A stretch of DNA of 64,000 bases from Lacinutrix sp. MedPE-SW (lineage in GTDB: Bacteria; Bacteroidota; Bacteroidia; Flavobacteriales; Flavobacteriaceae), in NCBI RefSeq assembly GCF_001874145.1, contig NZ_MPCX01000006.1, positions 1 to 64,000 on the forward strand. Reading direction: 5' to 3'. Below are positions 34,668-43,324 of the stretch, in pieces. A program made the translations under genes and the position numbers. The notes beneath the pieces were generated by a model. The model searched no databases. It was given only the letters and a program-made list of their open reading frames with translations, and was not told the DNA's origin. Numbering within the stretch: the first letter of the stretch is position 1; every line of letters begins with the position of its first letter.

Positions 34668-37499
34668 TTAATTAAGCTCTTTTTTTAAAAATCTTGCAGT
34701 ATAACTTTTTTTATGTTTAGCTACTTTTTCTGGAGTACCTTCAACAATTATTTGTCCGCCACCTTGACCACCTTCGTAACCAACATCTATAATATGGTCT
34801 ACGGTTTTAATTACATCAAGATTATGCTCGATTATTAAAACGGTATTACCTTTATCTGCCAGTTTGTTTAGTACTAGCATAAGTACTCTAATGTCTTCAA
34901 AATGCAGTCCGGTAGTTGGTTCATCTAAAATATAAAACGTATTTCCAGTATCTCTTTTACTTAACTCTGTGGCTAATTTAATGCGTTGAGCTTCTCCACC
35001 AGAAAGCGTTGTGCTCTGTTGGCCTAAAGTAATATAGCCTAAACCAACATCTTTTATGGTTTTAAGTTTTTTATGAATTTTTGGTATGTTTTCAAAAAAG
35101 TCAACGCCTTCATTAATTGTCATGTTTAAAACATCGCTAATACTTTTACCTTTGTATCTAATTTCTAAGGTTTCACGGTTAAAACGTTTACCTTGGCATG
35201 TTTCACATTCTACATAAACATCTGGAAGGAAATTCATTTCTATAACACGTAAACCGCCACCTTTACAAGTTTCACAACGACCGCCTTTAACGTTAAAGCT
35301 AAATCTTCCAGGTTTGTAACCACGTATCATGGCTTCTGGTATTTTAGCAAATAAACTTCTTATTTCACTAAAAGTACCTGTATATGTTGCAGGATTACTT
35401 CTAGGAGTTCTACCTATTGGAGATTGGTTTATATCTATAACTTTATCGCAATGCTCTAAACCTTTAATACTTTTGTATGGCATGGGTTTTTTTACACCGT
35501 TATAATAGTAGGCGTTAAGAATAGGGTATAAAGTTTCGTTAATAAGTGTAGATTTTCCGCTGCCAGAAACGCCAGTAACTCCAATCATTTTTCCTAAAGG
35601 AAATTTAACCGAAACATTTTTTAAATTATTTCCGGTACAGCCTTTAAGTTCTATAAACTTACCATTGCCTTCACGACGTTTTTTAGGAACTTCAATTTCT
35701 TTTTTACCATTTAGGTATGCAGCAGTAAGTGTGTTTTCTTTTAATAATTGCTTTGGTGTGCCTTCGCTTATAATTTCTCCTCCATGTTTTCCTGCTCTTG
35801 GTCCAATGTCTATAACATGATCTGCTCTTTCAATCATATCTTTATCATGCTCAACAACAATTACCGAGTTTCCAATATCACGAAGTGAAACTAATGAGTT
35901 TATTAGTTTTTCGTTATCACGCTGGTGTAAACCAATACTTGGTTCATCTAAAATATATAAAACACCAACCAGTTGCGAACCAATTTGTGTTGCTAATCGA
36001 ATACGTTGTGCTTCGCCACCAGAAAGTGATTTAGAGCTTCGGTTTAAGGATAGGTAATTTAGACCGACATCTAGTAAAAACTGAAGTCTGGCTTTTATTT
36101 CTTTAATTATTTCTTCAGCAATTTTAATTTGCTTATCGCTAAGATGTTTTTCTAAATCTTGAAACCATTCAGCTAAATCAACAATATCTTTATTGGCTAA
36201 TTCTGCAATGTTTTTTTCGGCTACTTTAAAATAAAGAGATTCTTTTCTAAGTCTTGAGCCTTCGCAAACGGGACATTTAATCTTGTCCATATAATCTTTT
36301 GCCCAACGTTTTAAAGATCGAGATTCTGCCGTTTTGTATTGGTTTTCTATAAAATTTGCAACACCTTCAAAATCTATATTATAATCTCTGGTTATACCTA
36401 GCGTTTTACTTTCAACAGAAAACTTATCATTACCACCGTATAAAATAATTTGTTTTGCTTCGTTTGGTATGTCTTTATAAGGATCTGTTAATTTAAAATT
36501 AAACCGCTCTGCAATAAGTTGTAGTTGCTTAAAAATCCAGCTTTTCTTTTCTGGACCGTGTGGTGCTAATGCGCCGTTTTTAATAGAAAGCGTATTGTCT
36601 GGAACAATTTTTCTTTCATTTACTTGATATAAATTACCAATTCCGTTACAATTTGGGCAAGCACCTTTTGGCGAGTTAAATGAAAAATTATTTGGCTCTG
36701 GATTTGGATATGATATTCCCGAACTTGGGCACATTAAATTTCTACTAAAATAACGAGCTTCTTGCGTATCTTGATCTATAACCATTAAAACATCGTCACC
36801 ATGATACATGGCTGTGTTTATAGTTTCATCTAATCGTTTATCATTTGCAATATTATCATCAACTTTAAGTCTATCAATAACAATTTCTATATCGTGGTTT
36901 TTATAACGATCTAGCTTCATGCCTTTAACTAAATCTTTAATTTCACCATCGGTTCTAACTTTTACAAAACCTTGTTTTGCAATTTGCTCGAACAATTCAC
37001 GATAATGTCCTTTTCTAGAACGTATAACAGGAGAAAGTATGTTAATTCTTTTTCCTTTATAACTTTCTATAATTAACTTTTTTATTTGCTCGTCGCTATA
37101 GCTTACCATTTTCTCACCAGTATTATAACTGTACGCATCACTAGCACGAGCATAAAGTAAACGTAAAAAGTCGTAAATTTCTGTAATAGTGCCAACAGTA
37201 GATCTTGGTGATTTACTGGTTGTTTTTTGTTCTATAGCAATTACAGGAGATAAGCCATCAATTTTATCAACATCTGGACGTTCTAAACCACCTAAAAATT
37301 GTCTTGCATATGCAGAGAAAGTTTCAATGTAACGCCGTTGTCCTTCAGCATAAATAGTATCAAACGCCAGAGAAGATTTTCCGCTACCAGATAAACCAGT
37401 AATAACAACCAGTTTTTCTCTTGGTATGGTAACATCTATATTTTTTAAATTGTGAACTCTGGCACCTTGTACCTCAATGTTTTCTTCGTAATTGGTCAT
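34668..37499 (-). CDS. uvrA: Excinuclease ABC subunit A
   Basis: A 943-aa ABC-type damage-recognition ATPase of nucleotide excision repair. It has two Walker A sites (G-L-S-G-S-G-K-S-S-L near residue 33 and G-V-S-G-S-G-K-S-T-L near 640), two L-S-G-G-E-A-Q-R signatures and D-E-P motifs. The C-terminal zinc module (C-E-T-C ... C-E-T-C) is complete. The N-terminal module reads C-P-S-S ... C-P-N-C, so one cysteine of the first pair is Ser. With the uvrD-like helicase, two excision-repair genes lie in the window, though far apart. Confidence 0.97.
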   Translation of the reverse strand: MTNYEENIEVQGARVHNLKNIDVTIPREKLVVITGLSGSGKSSLAFDTIYAEGQRRYIETFSAYARQFLGGLERPDVDKIDGLSPVIAIEQKTTSKSPRSTVGTITEIYDFLRLLYARASDAYSYNTGEKMVSYSDEQIKKLIIESYKGKRINILSPVIRSRKGHYRELFEQIAKQGFVKVRTDGEIKDLVKGMKLDRYKNHDIEIVIDRLKVDDNIANDKRLDETINTAMYHGDDVLMVIDQDTQEARYFSRNLMCPSSGISYPNPEPNNFSFNSPKGACPNCNGIGNLYQVNERKIVPDNTLSIKNGALAPHGPEKKSWIFKQLQLIAERFNFKLTDPYKDIPNEAKQIILYGGNDKFSVESKTLGITRDYNIDFEGVANFIENQYKTAESRSLKRWAKDYMDKIKCPVCEGSRLRKESLYFKVAEKNIAELANKDIVDLAEWFQDLEKHLSDKQIKIAEEIIKEIKARLQFLLDVGLNYLSLNRSSKSLSGGEAQRIRLATQIGSQLVGVLYILDEPSIGLHQRDNEKLINSLVSLRDIGNSVIVVEHDKDMIERADHVIDIGPRAGKHGGEIISEGTPKQLLKENTLTAAYLNGKKEIEVPKKRREGNGKFIELKGCTGNNLKNVSVKFPLGKMIGVTGVSGSGKSTLINETLYPILNAYYYNGVKKPMPYKSIKGLEHCDKVIDINQSPIGRTPRSNPATYTGTFSEIRSLFAKIPEAMIRGYKPGRFSFNVKGGRCETCKGGGLRVIEMNFLPDVYVECETCQGKRFNRETLEIRYKGKSISDVLNMTINEGVDFFENIPKIHKKLKTIKDVGLGYITLGQQSTTLSGGEAQRIKLATELSKRDTGNTFYILDEPTTGLHFEDIRVLMLVLNKLADKGNTVLIIEHNLDVIKTVDHIIDVGYEGGQGGGQIIVEGTPEKVAKHKKSYTARFLKKELN

Positions 37500-37620
37500 A
37501 AATTATTGTCCTTCCTTTTTACATTAAGAAAAGGTGTAAAGATACGGGTTTTTGTTGTAATAATATTGTGAGTTTAGTTTATAGAAATAGTGATGATACT
37601 TAATGTTTTAAGCGCGCTAA

Positions 37621-37992
37621 TTAAGCTTTAAGTTTAGCTATTTCTTTAGCTTCTAATGCTTTTTCATAATTAATTTCTGCCGACTTTAAAAAGCCAAAAA
37701 ACTTTGTACCGTCTTTTCTTTCTACGGTAATAATTGTTTCGCCATTTTTATTTTTAGCAACATTAGTTACTGTAACAATAGCATCTTTTACACTATTGTA
37801 GCTTGCAACTGCACCACGTTTAACTAAAATATTTGGTCTTGGAAAATTAATATGCTTGTAAGTTTCACCGGTATTTTCATTTACAATATAGTGATCACCA
37901 ACTTCTGGCATATTTTGTAAAATTAAATTTGAGTTTTTTGCGCTTAAAGATAAGCTTAAAACTATAAAACAGATGGTTGTAAGTAATTTCAT
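37621..37992 (-). CDS. Small secreted protein of unknown function
   Basis: A 123-aa protein with a signal peptide (about 1-18). The mature part reads as an all-beta domain (P-E-V-G-D-H-Y-I-V, F-P-R-P-N-I-L-V-K-R-G, T-I-I-T-V-E-R-K-D-G-T-K-F-F-G-F) with a charged C-terminal helix. It is probably periplasmic. I do not recognise a characterised domain and see no catalytic motif. It is monocistronic, upstream of uvrA on the same strand with a gap of 121 nt. The strong export signal and beta pattern support a real gene. Confidence 0.7.
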   Translation of the reverse strand: MKLLTTICFIVLSLSLSAKNSNLILQNMPEVGDHYIVNENTGETYKHINFPRPNILVKRGAVASYNSVKDAIVTVTNVAKNKNGETIITVERKDGTKFFGFLKSAEINYEKALEAKEIAKLKA

Positions 37993-38118
37993 GATAATTT
38001 GTTTTTATTTTAAAAATACTATAGAAAAATAGAATTATCAAGTGCTTTTAGAAATTGTTAACAAACAAATTTTAAATTTTTATTCAATAAAATAAATGAT
38101 ACATTTAGCTTGTAAAAA

Positions 38119-38126
38119 TAATTTTG
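38119..38126 (+). promoter_or_regulatory. Putative -7 box for the 175-aa Tudor-like-module protein
   Basis: TAATTTTG matches TAnnTTTG and lies 13 nt before the ATG. No clear -33 element is visible. Confidence 0.35.
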
Positions 38127-38139
38127 AAAAATAATTAAA

Positions 38140-38667
38140 ATGAAAATATTAGGAATAGGTTCAAGGATAAATCACACTGAATTAGGTAAAGGTGTTATAA
38201 CAAATGTTGATAATAAACAGTATTGGGTAACTTTTATTGAAAACGGACTAGAAACTATTGATTTAGATGAAAGTATAGAGGTTATTGAAGCAGCAGAAAA
38301 TGAAGTAGATACAGTTAGTTTTTTTGATGTAGAACAAAGCTTTATGCGCTTACTTAAAAAGTATAGCGATGTTAGTGAGGTTGTCCACATTGGAGATAAA
38401 TGGAAAGGCGGAAAACTAATTTTAGAGCCAGGAGATACCAATTTAAAAAGCAAAGAAATAAAAATTGACGATTTTTTTCATAAAATAACAATGGTTCGTG
38501 ACCGTTTGCGAGTTATGGAGCAAAAAATAAATTCAAGTAAAAATCTAGACGAACAAGAGAAAATAGATTTACAGCAATATATTACACGAAGCTACGGAAG
38601 CTTAACAACCTTTAATGTACTTTTTAAAGTGAAAGCACAGCAGTTTGTTGGGCAGAAGAGTAAATAG
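38140..38667 (+). CDS. Hypothetical protein with a UvrD-C-terminal (Tudor-like) module
   Basis: A 175-aa protein. The first ~50 residues (I-G-S-R-I-N-H-T-E-L-G-K-G-V-I-T-N-V) closely resemble the last ~50 residues of the UvrD/PcrA protein at 12344-14683 (V-G-N-I-V-S-H-L-R-F-G-K-G-E-V-I-K-I). This is a small SH3/Tudor-like barrel. The remainder (60-175) is helical and charged. In PcrA this module contacts RNA polymerase, so an RNA-polymerase or nucleic-acid link is possible but is only inference. The gene is monocistronic and convergent with the next gene, with a gap of 3 nt. Confidence 0.7.
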   Translation: MKILGIGSRINHTELGKGVITNVDNKQYWVTFIENGLETIDLDESIEVIEAAENEVDTVSFFDVEQSFMRLLKKYSDVSEVVHIGDKWKGGKLILEPGDTNLKSKEIKIDDFFHKITMVRDRLRVMEQKINSSKNLDEQEKIDLQQYITRSYGSLTTFNVLFKVKAQQFVGQKSK

Positions 38668-38670
38668 GAA

Positions 38671-39411
38671 CTATAATGATTGTTTGGTTATAATATCTTC
38701 AATTTCAATGCCTAAAACCATCATTTTATGAAATGTTGGTAATTGAGCTCCGGTTTTGGTTGTTTTCCAATCGTTCCACGTTGCTTTTAAGCCGCCAATA
38801 GGTAGGATGTCTACCCACATTTGAAAACTTTTTGGTTTGTGTTCTTCATCAAGATGCCACAGGTATGAATCTCCAGGTGTTGAACCACCAGAATTATAAG
38901 TTACTAATAAGGCTTTTTCATTGTTTTCTTTTGTAACAATACTCCTTGTTGTACCATTATCAAACACTTTGTATGGTGCAACAAGCCAAAAAGAATCGTT
39001 ATTAAAATAAGTGATTGCTTTTTCAATAAGTTCATTTTTGTCTTGGCTAGTAATTGGTGTTTCGTTTTTAAACACTTTACTATTAAACTTGTTGTTTAAA
39101 TCTAGATTTACTTTGTAGTTTTTCCAGTAAACTTCACAAATATTTTTTGCTTTGTTCCATTTATAGTGATGACGTTTTTTAAAAGTCCACTCAATATAAT
39201 CTGTTGCTTTATAAGCTTCAAAATTTAAAGCAGTTAGCATTTTATTTGCTAAAATATCTGCTTGTGGTGTATTTTCACCTTGAGGTAACTCTTCATTATA
39301 TTTAAAGTAAACAAAACCATAGAGTAGTAGTGTTGGTAAGGTAAAGAACACTATAATTCCTGCAATAATTTTTAATATTCTTTTTACTGTAAGTTTTTTC
39401 TTTTTCCTCAT
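38671..39411 (-). CDS. Membrane-anchored hypothetical protein
   Basis: A 246-aa protein with a very basic N-terminus (M-R-K-K-K-K), one transmembrane anchor (about 13-34) and a large extracytoplasmic domain. The domain is rich in W, Y and K with beta-strand alternation (E-W-T-F-K-K-R-H-H-Y-K-W-N, V-Y-W-K-N-Y-K-V, Y-L-W-H-L-D). The pattern recalls LolA/LolB-like half-barrels but I cannot confirm it. It is monocistronic, and its stop is 3 nt from the convergent gene at 38140-38667. Confidence 0.62.
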   Translation of the reverse strand: MRKKKKLTVKRILKIIAGIIVFFTLPTLLLYGFVYFKYNEELPQGENTPQADILANKMLTALNFEAYKATDYIEWTFKKRHHYKWNKAKNICEVYWKNYKVNLDLNNKFNSKVFKNETPITSQDKNELIEKAITYFNNDSFWLVAPYKVFDNGTTRSIVTKENNEKALLVTYNSGGSTPGDSYLWHLDEEHKPKSFQMWVDILPIGGLKATWNDWKTTKTGAQLPTFHKMMVLGIEIEDIITKQSL

Positions 39412-39483
39412 TATATATAGATAAAAATACTTTTAAGCTAGGCTAATTTTTGTGCAAAAATACTGAAAAATATATAGTAAGTT

Positions 39484-41172
39484 TTAAAATCCTGCGGCAG
39501 CATCGTCACCACGAGAATCTGCGCCACCTTCAAGGGTACCATTTGGCAAAACTAATATACCATCAACAATGCCAATAACAGGTGAGCGTTCTTCATTTAT
39601 GGTGTAGCCTTTTTGTTGTAAAGCTAAAATGGTGTCGTTACTAAAGCGGTTTGGTTCCATTCTAATTTCGTCTGGTAACCATTGGTGATGAAAACGTGGT
39701 GCTTCAACAGCTTCTTTCATACTCATTTTAAACTCATGCACATTTAAAATAGTTTGTAATACTGATGTTATAATTGTAGATCCGCCAGGAGTTCCAACGC
39801 TCATTAAAAGTTTACCGTCTTTTTCTACAATAGTTGGTGTCATAGAACTTAACATGCGTTTTTCTGGTAAAATGGCATTGGCTTCTGCGCCAATAAGACC
39901 ATAAACATTTGGAATGCCAGGTTTACTAGAGAAATCGTCCATTTCATTATTTAAAAAGAAACCTAATTCCTGGCAATATAGTTTAGAACCGTAACCAGAA
40001 TTTAAAGTTGTGGTTACAGCAATAGCATTTCCAAATTGGTCTATAATAGAGTAGTGTGTGGTTTCGTTACTTTCAACAATATCTATAGTGCCATGAGAAA
40101 CTTCACTTGATGGTGTTGCTTTTTTAAATGAAAAACTTGCCATTCTGTTTTTTAAATAAGCATCACTTATTAATTTATCTTGTGGTATGTTAGTAAAATC
40201 TGGATCACCTAAATAGTAACTTCTATCGGCATAGGCACGACGTTCTGCTTCTGCTAATACTTGAATAGTTTTTACGGAGTTATGTCCAAATTTATCTAAA
40301 TCAAAAGCTTCTACAGATTTTAAAACTTGTGCCATTGCCACGCCACCGCTTGATGGTGGAGACATAGAAATTATACGTAAATCATCATAATTAAAAGTAA
40401 TTGGTTCTCTCCATACTGGTTTGTAATTAGCTAAATCTTCTTTGGTTATTATACCGCTATTTTCCTGAATAAATCTAGCTAGTGTTTTAGCTGTTTGTCC
40501 TTTATAAAACTCATCGCTGCCATTATTCATAATACGAGTTAAGGTTTTAGCTAAATGTGGCTGTTTTATGGTGTCGTTTTCTTTCCAAACCTTTGTAAAA
40601 AGAATAGAATCTTTATTGGTGATTTTAAAATCTTTTAATTTTTCGGCTAATCTAACTTCTTGTTTTTTTGTAACTACAAATCCTTTTTTAGCTAATTCTA
40701 TTACAGGTTTAATTATGGTTGTAATTGGTAAAGAGCCAAACTTTTTATGTACTTCAAAAACACCAGCAACAGTACCTGGAACACCAACAGCCATTGCACC
40801 GCGAGTACTTAAATGCGGTATAACGTTGCCTATTGAATCTAAATACATGTTTTTTGTTGCAGCTAAAGGCGCTTTTTCTCTATAATCTATGGCACCAATT
40901 TTACCACTGTTAAGTCTATAAACCATAAAACCGCCACCACCAAGATTTCCCGCATAAGGATAAGAAACTGCTAAAGCTAAATCTGTGGCCATCATAGCAT
41001 CAAAAGCGTTTCCGCCTTGCTCTAAAATTTGTTTGCCAATATTAGAAGCTTCTGTTCTAGCAGAAACAACCATAGCATTTTTAGTAATTAATCCACGTAT
41101 TGGTTCTTCTTTTTTACAAGAGAAAAAGACTGTTAATACTGCTAAATAAGTTAGCGTGTTCTGTAATTTCAT
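39484..41172 (-). CDS. ggt: Gamma-glutamyltransferase lipoprotein
   Basis: A 562-aa Ntn-hydrolase proenzyme that splits glutathione and transfers the gamma-glutamyl group. The N-terminus has a lipobox (F-F-S-C near residue 19), so it is probably a membrane-anchored periplasmic enzyme. The autoprocessing and catalytic threonine lies in N-E-T-T-H-Y-S-I-I-D near residue 365. Substrate motifs P-P-S-S-G-G and S-M-T-P-T-I and the late G-T-P-G-G-S are present. It lies 19 nt after the acpH gene and is likely cotranscribed. Confidence 0.95.
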   Translation of the reverse strand: MKLQNTLTYLAVLTVFFSCKKEEPIRGLITKNAMVVSARTEASNIGKQILEQGGNAFDAMMATDLALAVSYPYAGNLGGGGFMVYRLNSGKIGAIDYREKAPLAATKNMYLDSIGNVIPHLSTRGAMAVGVPGTVAGVFEVHKKFGSLPITTIIKPVIELAKKGFVVTKKQEVRLAEKLKDFKITNKDSILFTKVWKENDTIKQPHLAKTLTRIMNNGSDEFYKGQTAKTLARFIQENSGIITKEDLANYKPVWREPITFNYDDLRIISMSPPSSGGVAMAQVLKSVEAFDLDKFGHNSVKTIQVLAEAERRAYADRSYYLGDPDFTNIPQDKLISDAYLKNRMASFSFKKATPSSEVSHGTIDIVESNETTHYSIIDQFGNAIAVTTTLNSGYGSKLYCQELGFFLNNEMDDFSSKPGIPNVYGLIGAEANAILPEKRMLSSMTPTIVEKDGKLLMSVGTPGGSTIITSVLQTILNVHEFKMSMKEAVEAPRFHHQWLPDEIRMEPNRFSNDTILALQQKGYTINEERSPVIGIVDGILVLPNGTLEGGADSRGDDAAAGF

Positions 41173-41191
41173 ATTACGGTAGTAAAGTAGT

Positions 41192-41785
41192 TTATCGGTT
41201 TTTTATTTCTTTTAATTTTTTTGCAGAAAAGTGGATGAGTTCATCAAAAAATTGGGTAAACTCGTCTTCAAAATCATTATAGAATTCTTGTAGTTCGTTT
41301 ATGGCTAAATTCATTTGCGAACGATTTTGTGTTCTACGATTCATACCATCTAAAACTTTTGCAATGCCTTCTATTGAGGCATAGCTTAAAAGCCAGTTGT
41401 CTGAAATCATATAAGGCATCATTTTTTGAATTCTAGAAGGAAGTATTTCAAAATTATCTTGTAAATTAGTGTAGAAATCTTCAATATATTCTGCTAAAGG
41501 CACATTAGAATATTGGCTCCAGTTTTTAGCCAAGAAGTGATCATATAAAATATCTACAATTACACCAGAATAATGCCCGTAATTTTTGTGAAGCCTTTTC
41601 GTGCTAACTCTAACTGTTTTATGTGCATCTGTAAAAGTATCAATCTGGCGATGTAATAAAATACCGGTTTGTATATCTTTTGGGTATTTAAGATATTTTT
41701 TACCTCGAATACCATCAGCAATAAAATTACCAATAGTTATTTGTTTATTGTTACCAGAAAGATAAATGTGCGCTAGGAAATTCAT
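41192..41785 (-). CDS. acpH: Acyl-carrier-protein phosphodiesterase
   Basis: A 197-aa protein of HD-like fold that removes the 4'-phosphopantetheine group from holo-ACP. Seen family signatures are the opening M-N-F-L-A-H-I-Y-L-S, G-N-F-I-A-D, H-R-Q-I-D-T-F-T-D, and Y-S-G-V-I-V-D-I-L-Y-D-H-F-L-A-K-N-W. Length and motif order match AcpH. It is cytoplasmic and first of a two-gene unit with ggt. A short hairpin (TTCCTGC-AGAG-GCAGGAA, 41791-41808) sits just upstream of the start codon. Confidence 0.9.
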   Translation of the reverse strand: MNFLAHIYLSGNNKQITIGNFIADGIRGKKYLKYPKDIQTGILLHRQIDTFTDAHKTVRVSTKRLHKNYGHYSGVIVDILYDHFLAKNWSQYSNVPLAEYIEDFYTNLQDNFEILPSRIQKMMPYMISDNWLLSYASIEGIAKVLDGMNRRTQNRSQMNLAINELQEFYNDFEDEFTQFFDELIHFSAKKLKEIKNR

Positions 41786-41877
41786 AGTTTTTCCTGCAGA
41801 GGCAGGAATAATTTAGTTAGATTATTTACAATCGTCAATTTACAAATTCATAATTTATAATTACGCTTTTGAAATAG

Positions 41878-41885
41878 TATATTTG
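41878..41885 (+). promoter_or_regulatory. Putative -7 box of glmM
   Basis: TATATTTG is an exact TAnnTTTG match, 23 nt upstream of the glmM start codon. The -33 region has no clear TTG. Confidence 0.42.
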
Positions 41886-41908
41886 TGCAATAATTAAGAA
41901 AATAATTT

Positions 41909-43297
41909 ATGACACTAATAAAATCTATTTCAGGAATTCGAGGTACAATAGGCGGAAACGTTGGCGATAACCTTACACCAATTGATGCTGTAAAGTTTGC
42001 ATCTGCTTACGGTATATGGTTAAAATCACAACGTGATAAAAAAGATTATCGTGTGGTTGTTGGGCGTGATGCAAGAATATCTGGAGAAATGATACAGAAC
42101 TTAGTAATGAATACTCTGGTAGGATTAGGTATTCATGTTATAGATTTAGGTTTGTCTACTACGCCAACAGTTGAAATTGCAGTACCTATGGAACATGCCG
42201 ATGGTGGTATAATTTTAACTGCAAGTCATAACCCAAAACAATGGAATGCATTAAAATTATTAAATGCAAAAGGAGAATTTTTAGATGCAGTAGAAGGTGC
42301 AAAAATTCTAGATATCGCAGAAAGCGATGCCATGGCGTTTGTAGATGTAGATAATTTAGGAAAAATAACTAAAAATCAAGCTTATATAGATTTGCATATA
42401 GATGAGGTTTTAGAACTAGAATATGTAGATAAAAGTGCTATTGAAGCAGCTAATTTTAAAGTTGTTGTAGATGGAGTTAATTCAACAGGAGGTATTGCAA
42501 TACCTTTGCTTTTAGAACGTTTAGGTGTAGAAGCAGTAAAATTATATTGTGAACCTAACGGGCATTTTCCTCATAACCCAGAACCGCTTAAAGAACATTT
42601 AACAGATTTATCTGCAGAGGTGCAAAAGCATAATGCAGATTTTGGAATTGTAGTAGATCCAGATGTAGACAGATTAGCATTTATGGACGAAAACGGAGAT
42701 ATGTTTGGTGAAGAGTACACCTTAGTAGCTTGTGCAGATCATGTTTTAAGTAAAAATCCAGGAAATACAGTAAGTAACATGAGCTCAACTCGAGCACTAA
42801 GAGATGTTACAGAAAAACATGGCGGAACGTATGAAGCTAGTGCAGTTGGAGAAGTAAATGTAGTAGCTTTAATGAAAAAAAATAATGCTGTAATTGGTGG
42901 TGAAGGAAATGGAGGAATTATTTATCCAGCATCTCATTATGGCCGTGACGCACTGGTTGGTGTCGCTTTATTTTTAACACTTTTAGCCGAAAAGAAAATG
43001 AGTGTTAGTGCGTTACGCAAAACTTATACAAGTTATTTTATGAGTAAAAAGAAAATTGCATTAACGCCACAAATAGATGTTGATGCGATTTTAAAACAAA
43101 TGGCGGTAAAATATAAAGATGAAAATTTAAACACTGTTGATGGTGTGAAAATTGATTTTGCAGACAATTGGGTACACTTACGTAAAAGTAACACCGAGCC
43201 TATTATAAGAATTTATACTGAAGCATTATCACAAGAAAAAGCAGATGAATTAGCAGATAAGATTATTGCAGAAATTAAGCAAATAGCTAATATTTAG
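41909..43297 (+). CDS. glmM: Phosphoglucosamine mutase
   Basis: A 462-aa alpha-D-phosphohexomutase. The phosphoserine loop is T-A-S-H-N-P near residue 107, the Mg-binding D-P-D-V-D-R lies near 250, G-G-E-G-N-G-G is the sugar-binding loop, and the C-terminal phosphate-binding R-K-S-N-T-E-P-I-I-R is present. The enzyme converts glucosamine-6-phosphate to glucosamine-1-phosphate for peptidoglycan and lipopolysaccharide synthesis. Bacteroidota proteins of this subgroup may also serve as phosphomannomutase/phosphoglucomutase. It is followed after 27 nt by a class V aminotransferase gene on the same strand. Confidence 0.88.
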   Translation: MTLIKSISGIRGTIGGNVGDNLTPIDAVKFASAYGIWLKSQRDKKDYRVVVGRDARISGEMIQNLVMNTLVGLGIHVIDLGLSTTPTVEIAVPMEHADGGIILTASHNPKQWNALKLLNAKGEFLDAVEGAKILDIAESDAMAFVDVDNLGKITKNQAYIDLHIDEVLELEYVDKSAIEAANFKVVVDGVNSTGGIAIPLLLERLGVEAVKLYCEPNGHFPHNPEPLKEHLTDLSAEVQKHNADFGIVVDPDVDRLAFMDENGDMFGEEYTLVACADHVLSKNPGNTVSNMSSTRALRDVTEKHGGTYEASAVGEVNVVALMKKNNAVIGGEGNGGIIYPASHYGRDALVGVALFLTLLAEKKMSVSALRKTYTSYFMSKKKIALTPQIDVDAILKQMAVKYKDENLNTVDGVKIDFADNWVHLRKSNTEPIIRIYTEALSQEKADELADKIIAEIKQIANI

Positions 43298-43324
43298 TAT
43301 TTTAGTAACACAAAGATAATTTTC

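Noticed and set aside
41791-41808. Hairpin TTCCTGC-AGAG-GCAGGAA in the acpH leader as a terminator or riboswitch
   Set aside because: No T run follows on either strand and no conserved riboswitch core is visible; at most a short leader stem.
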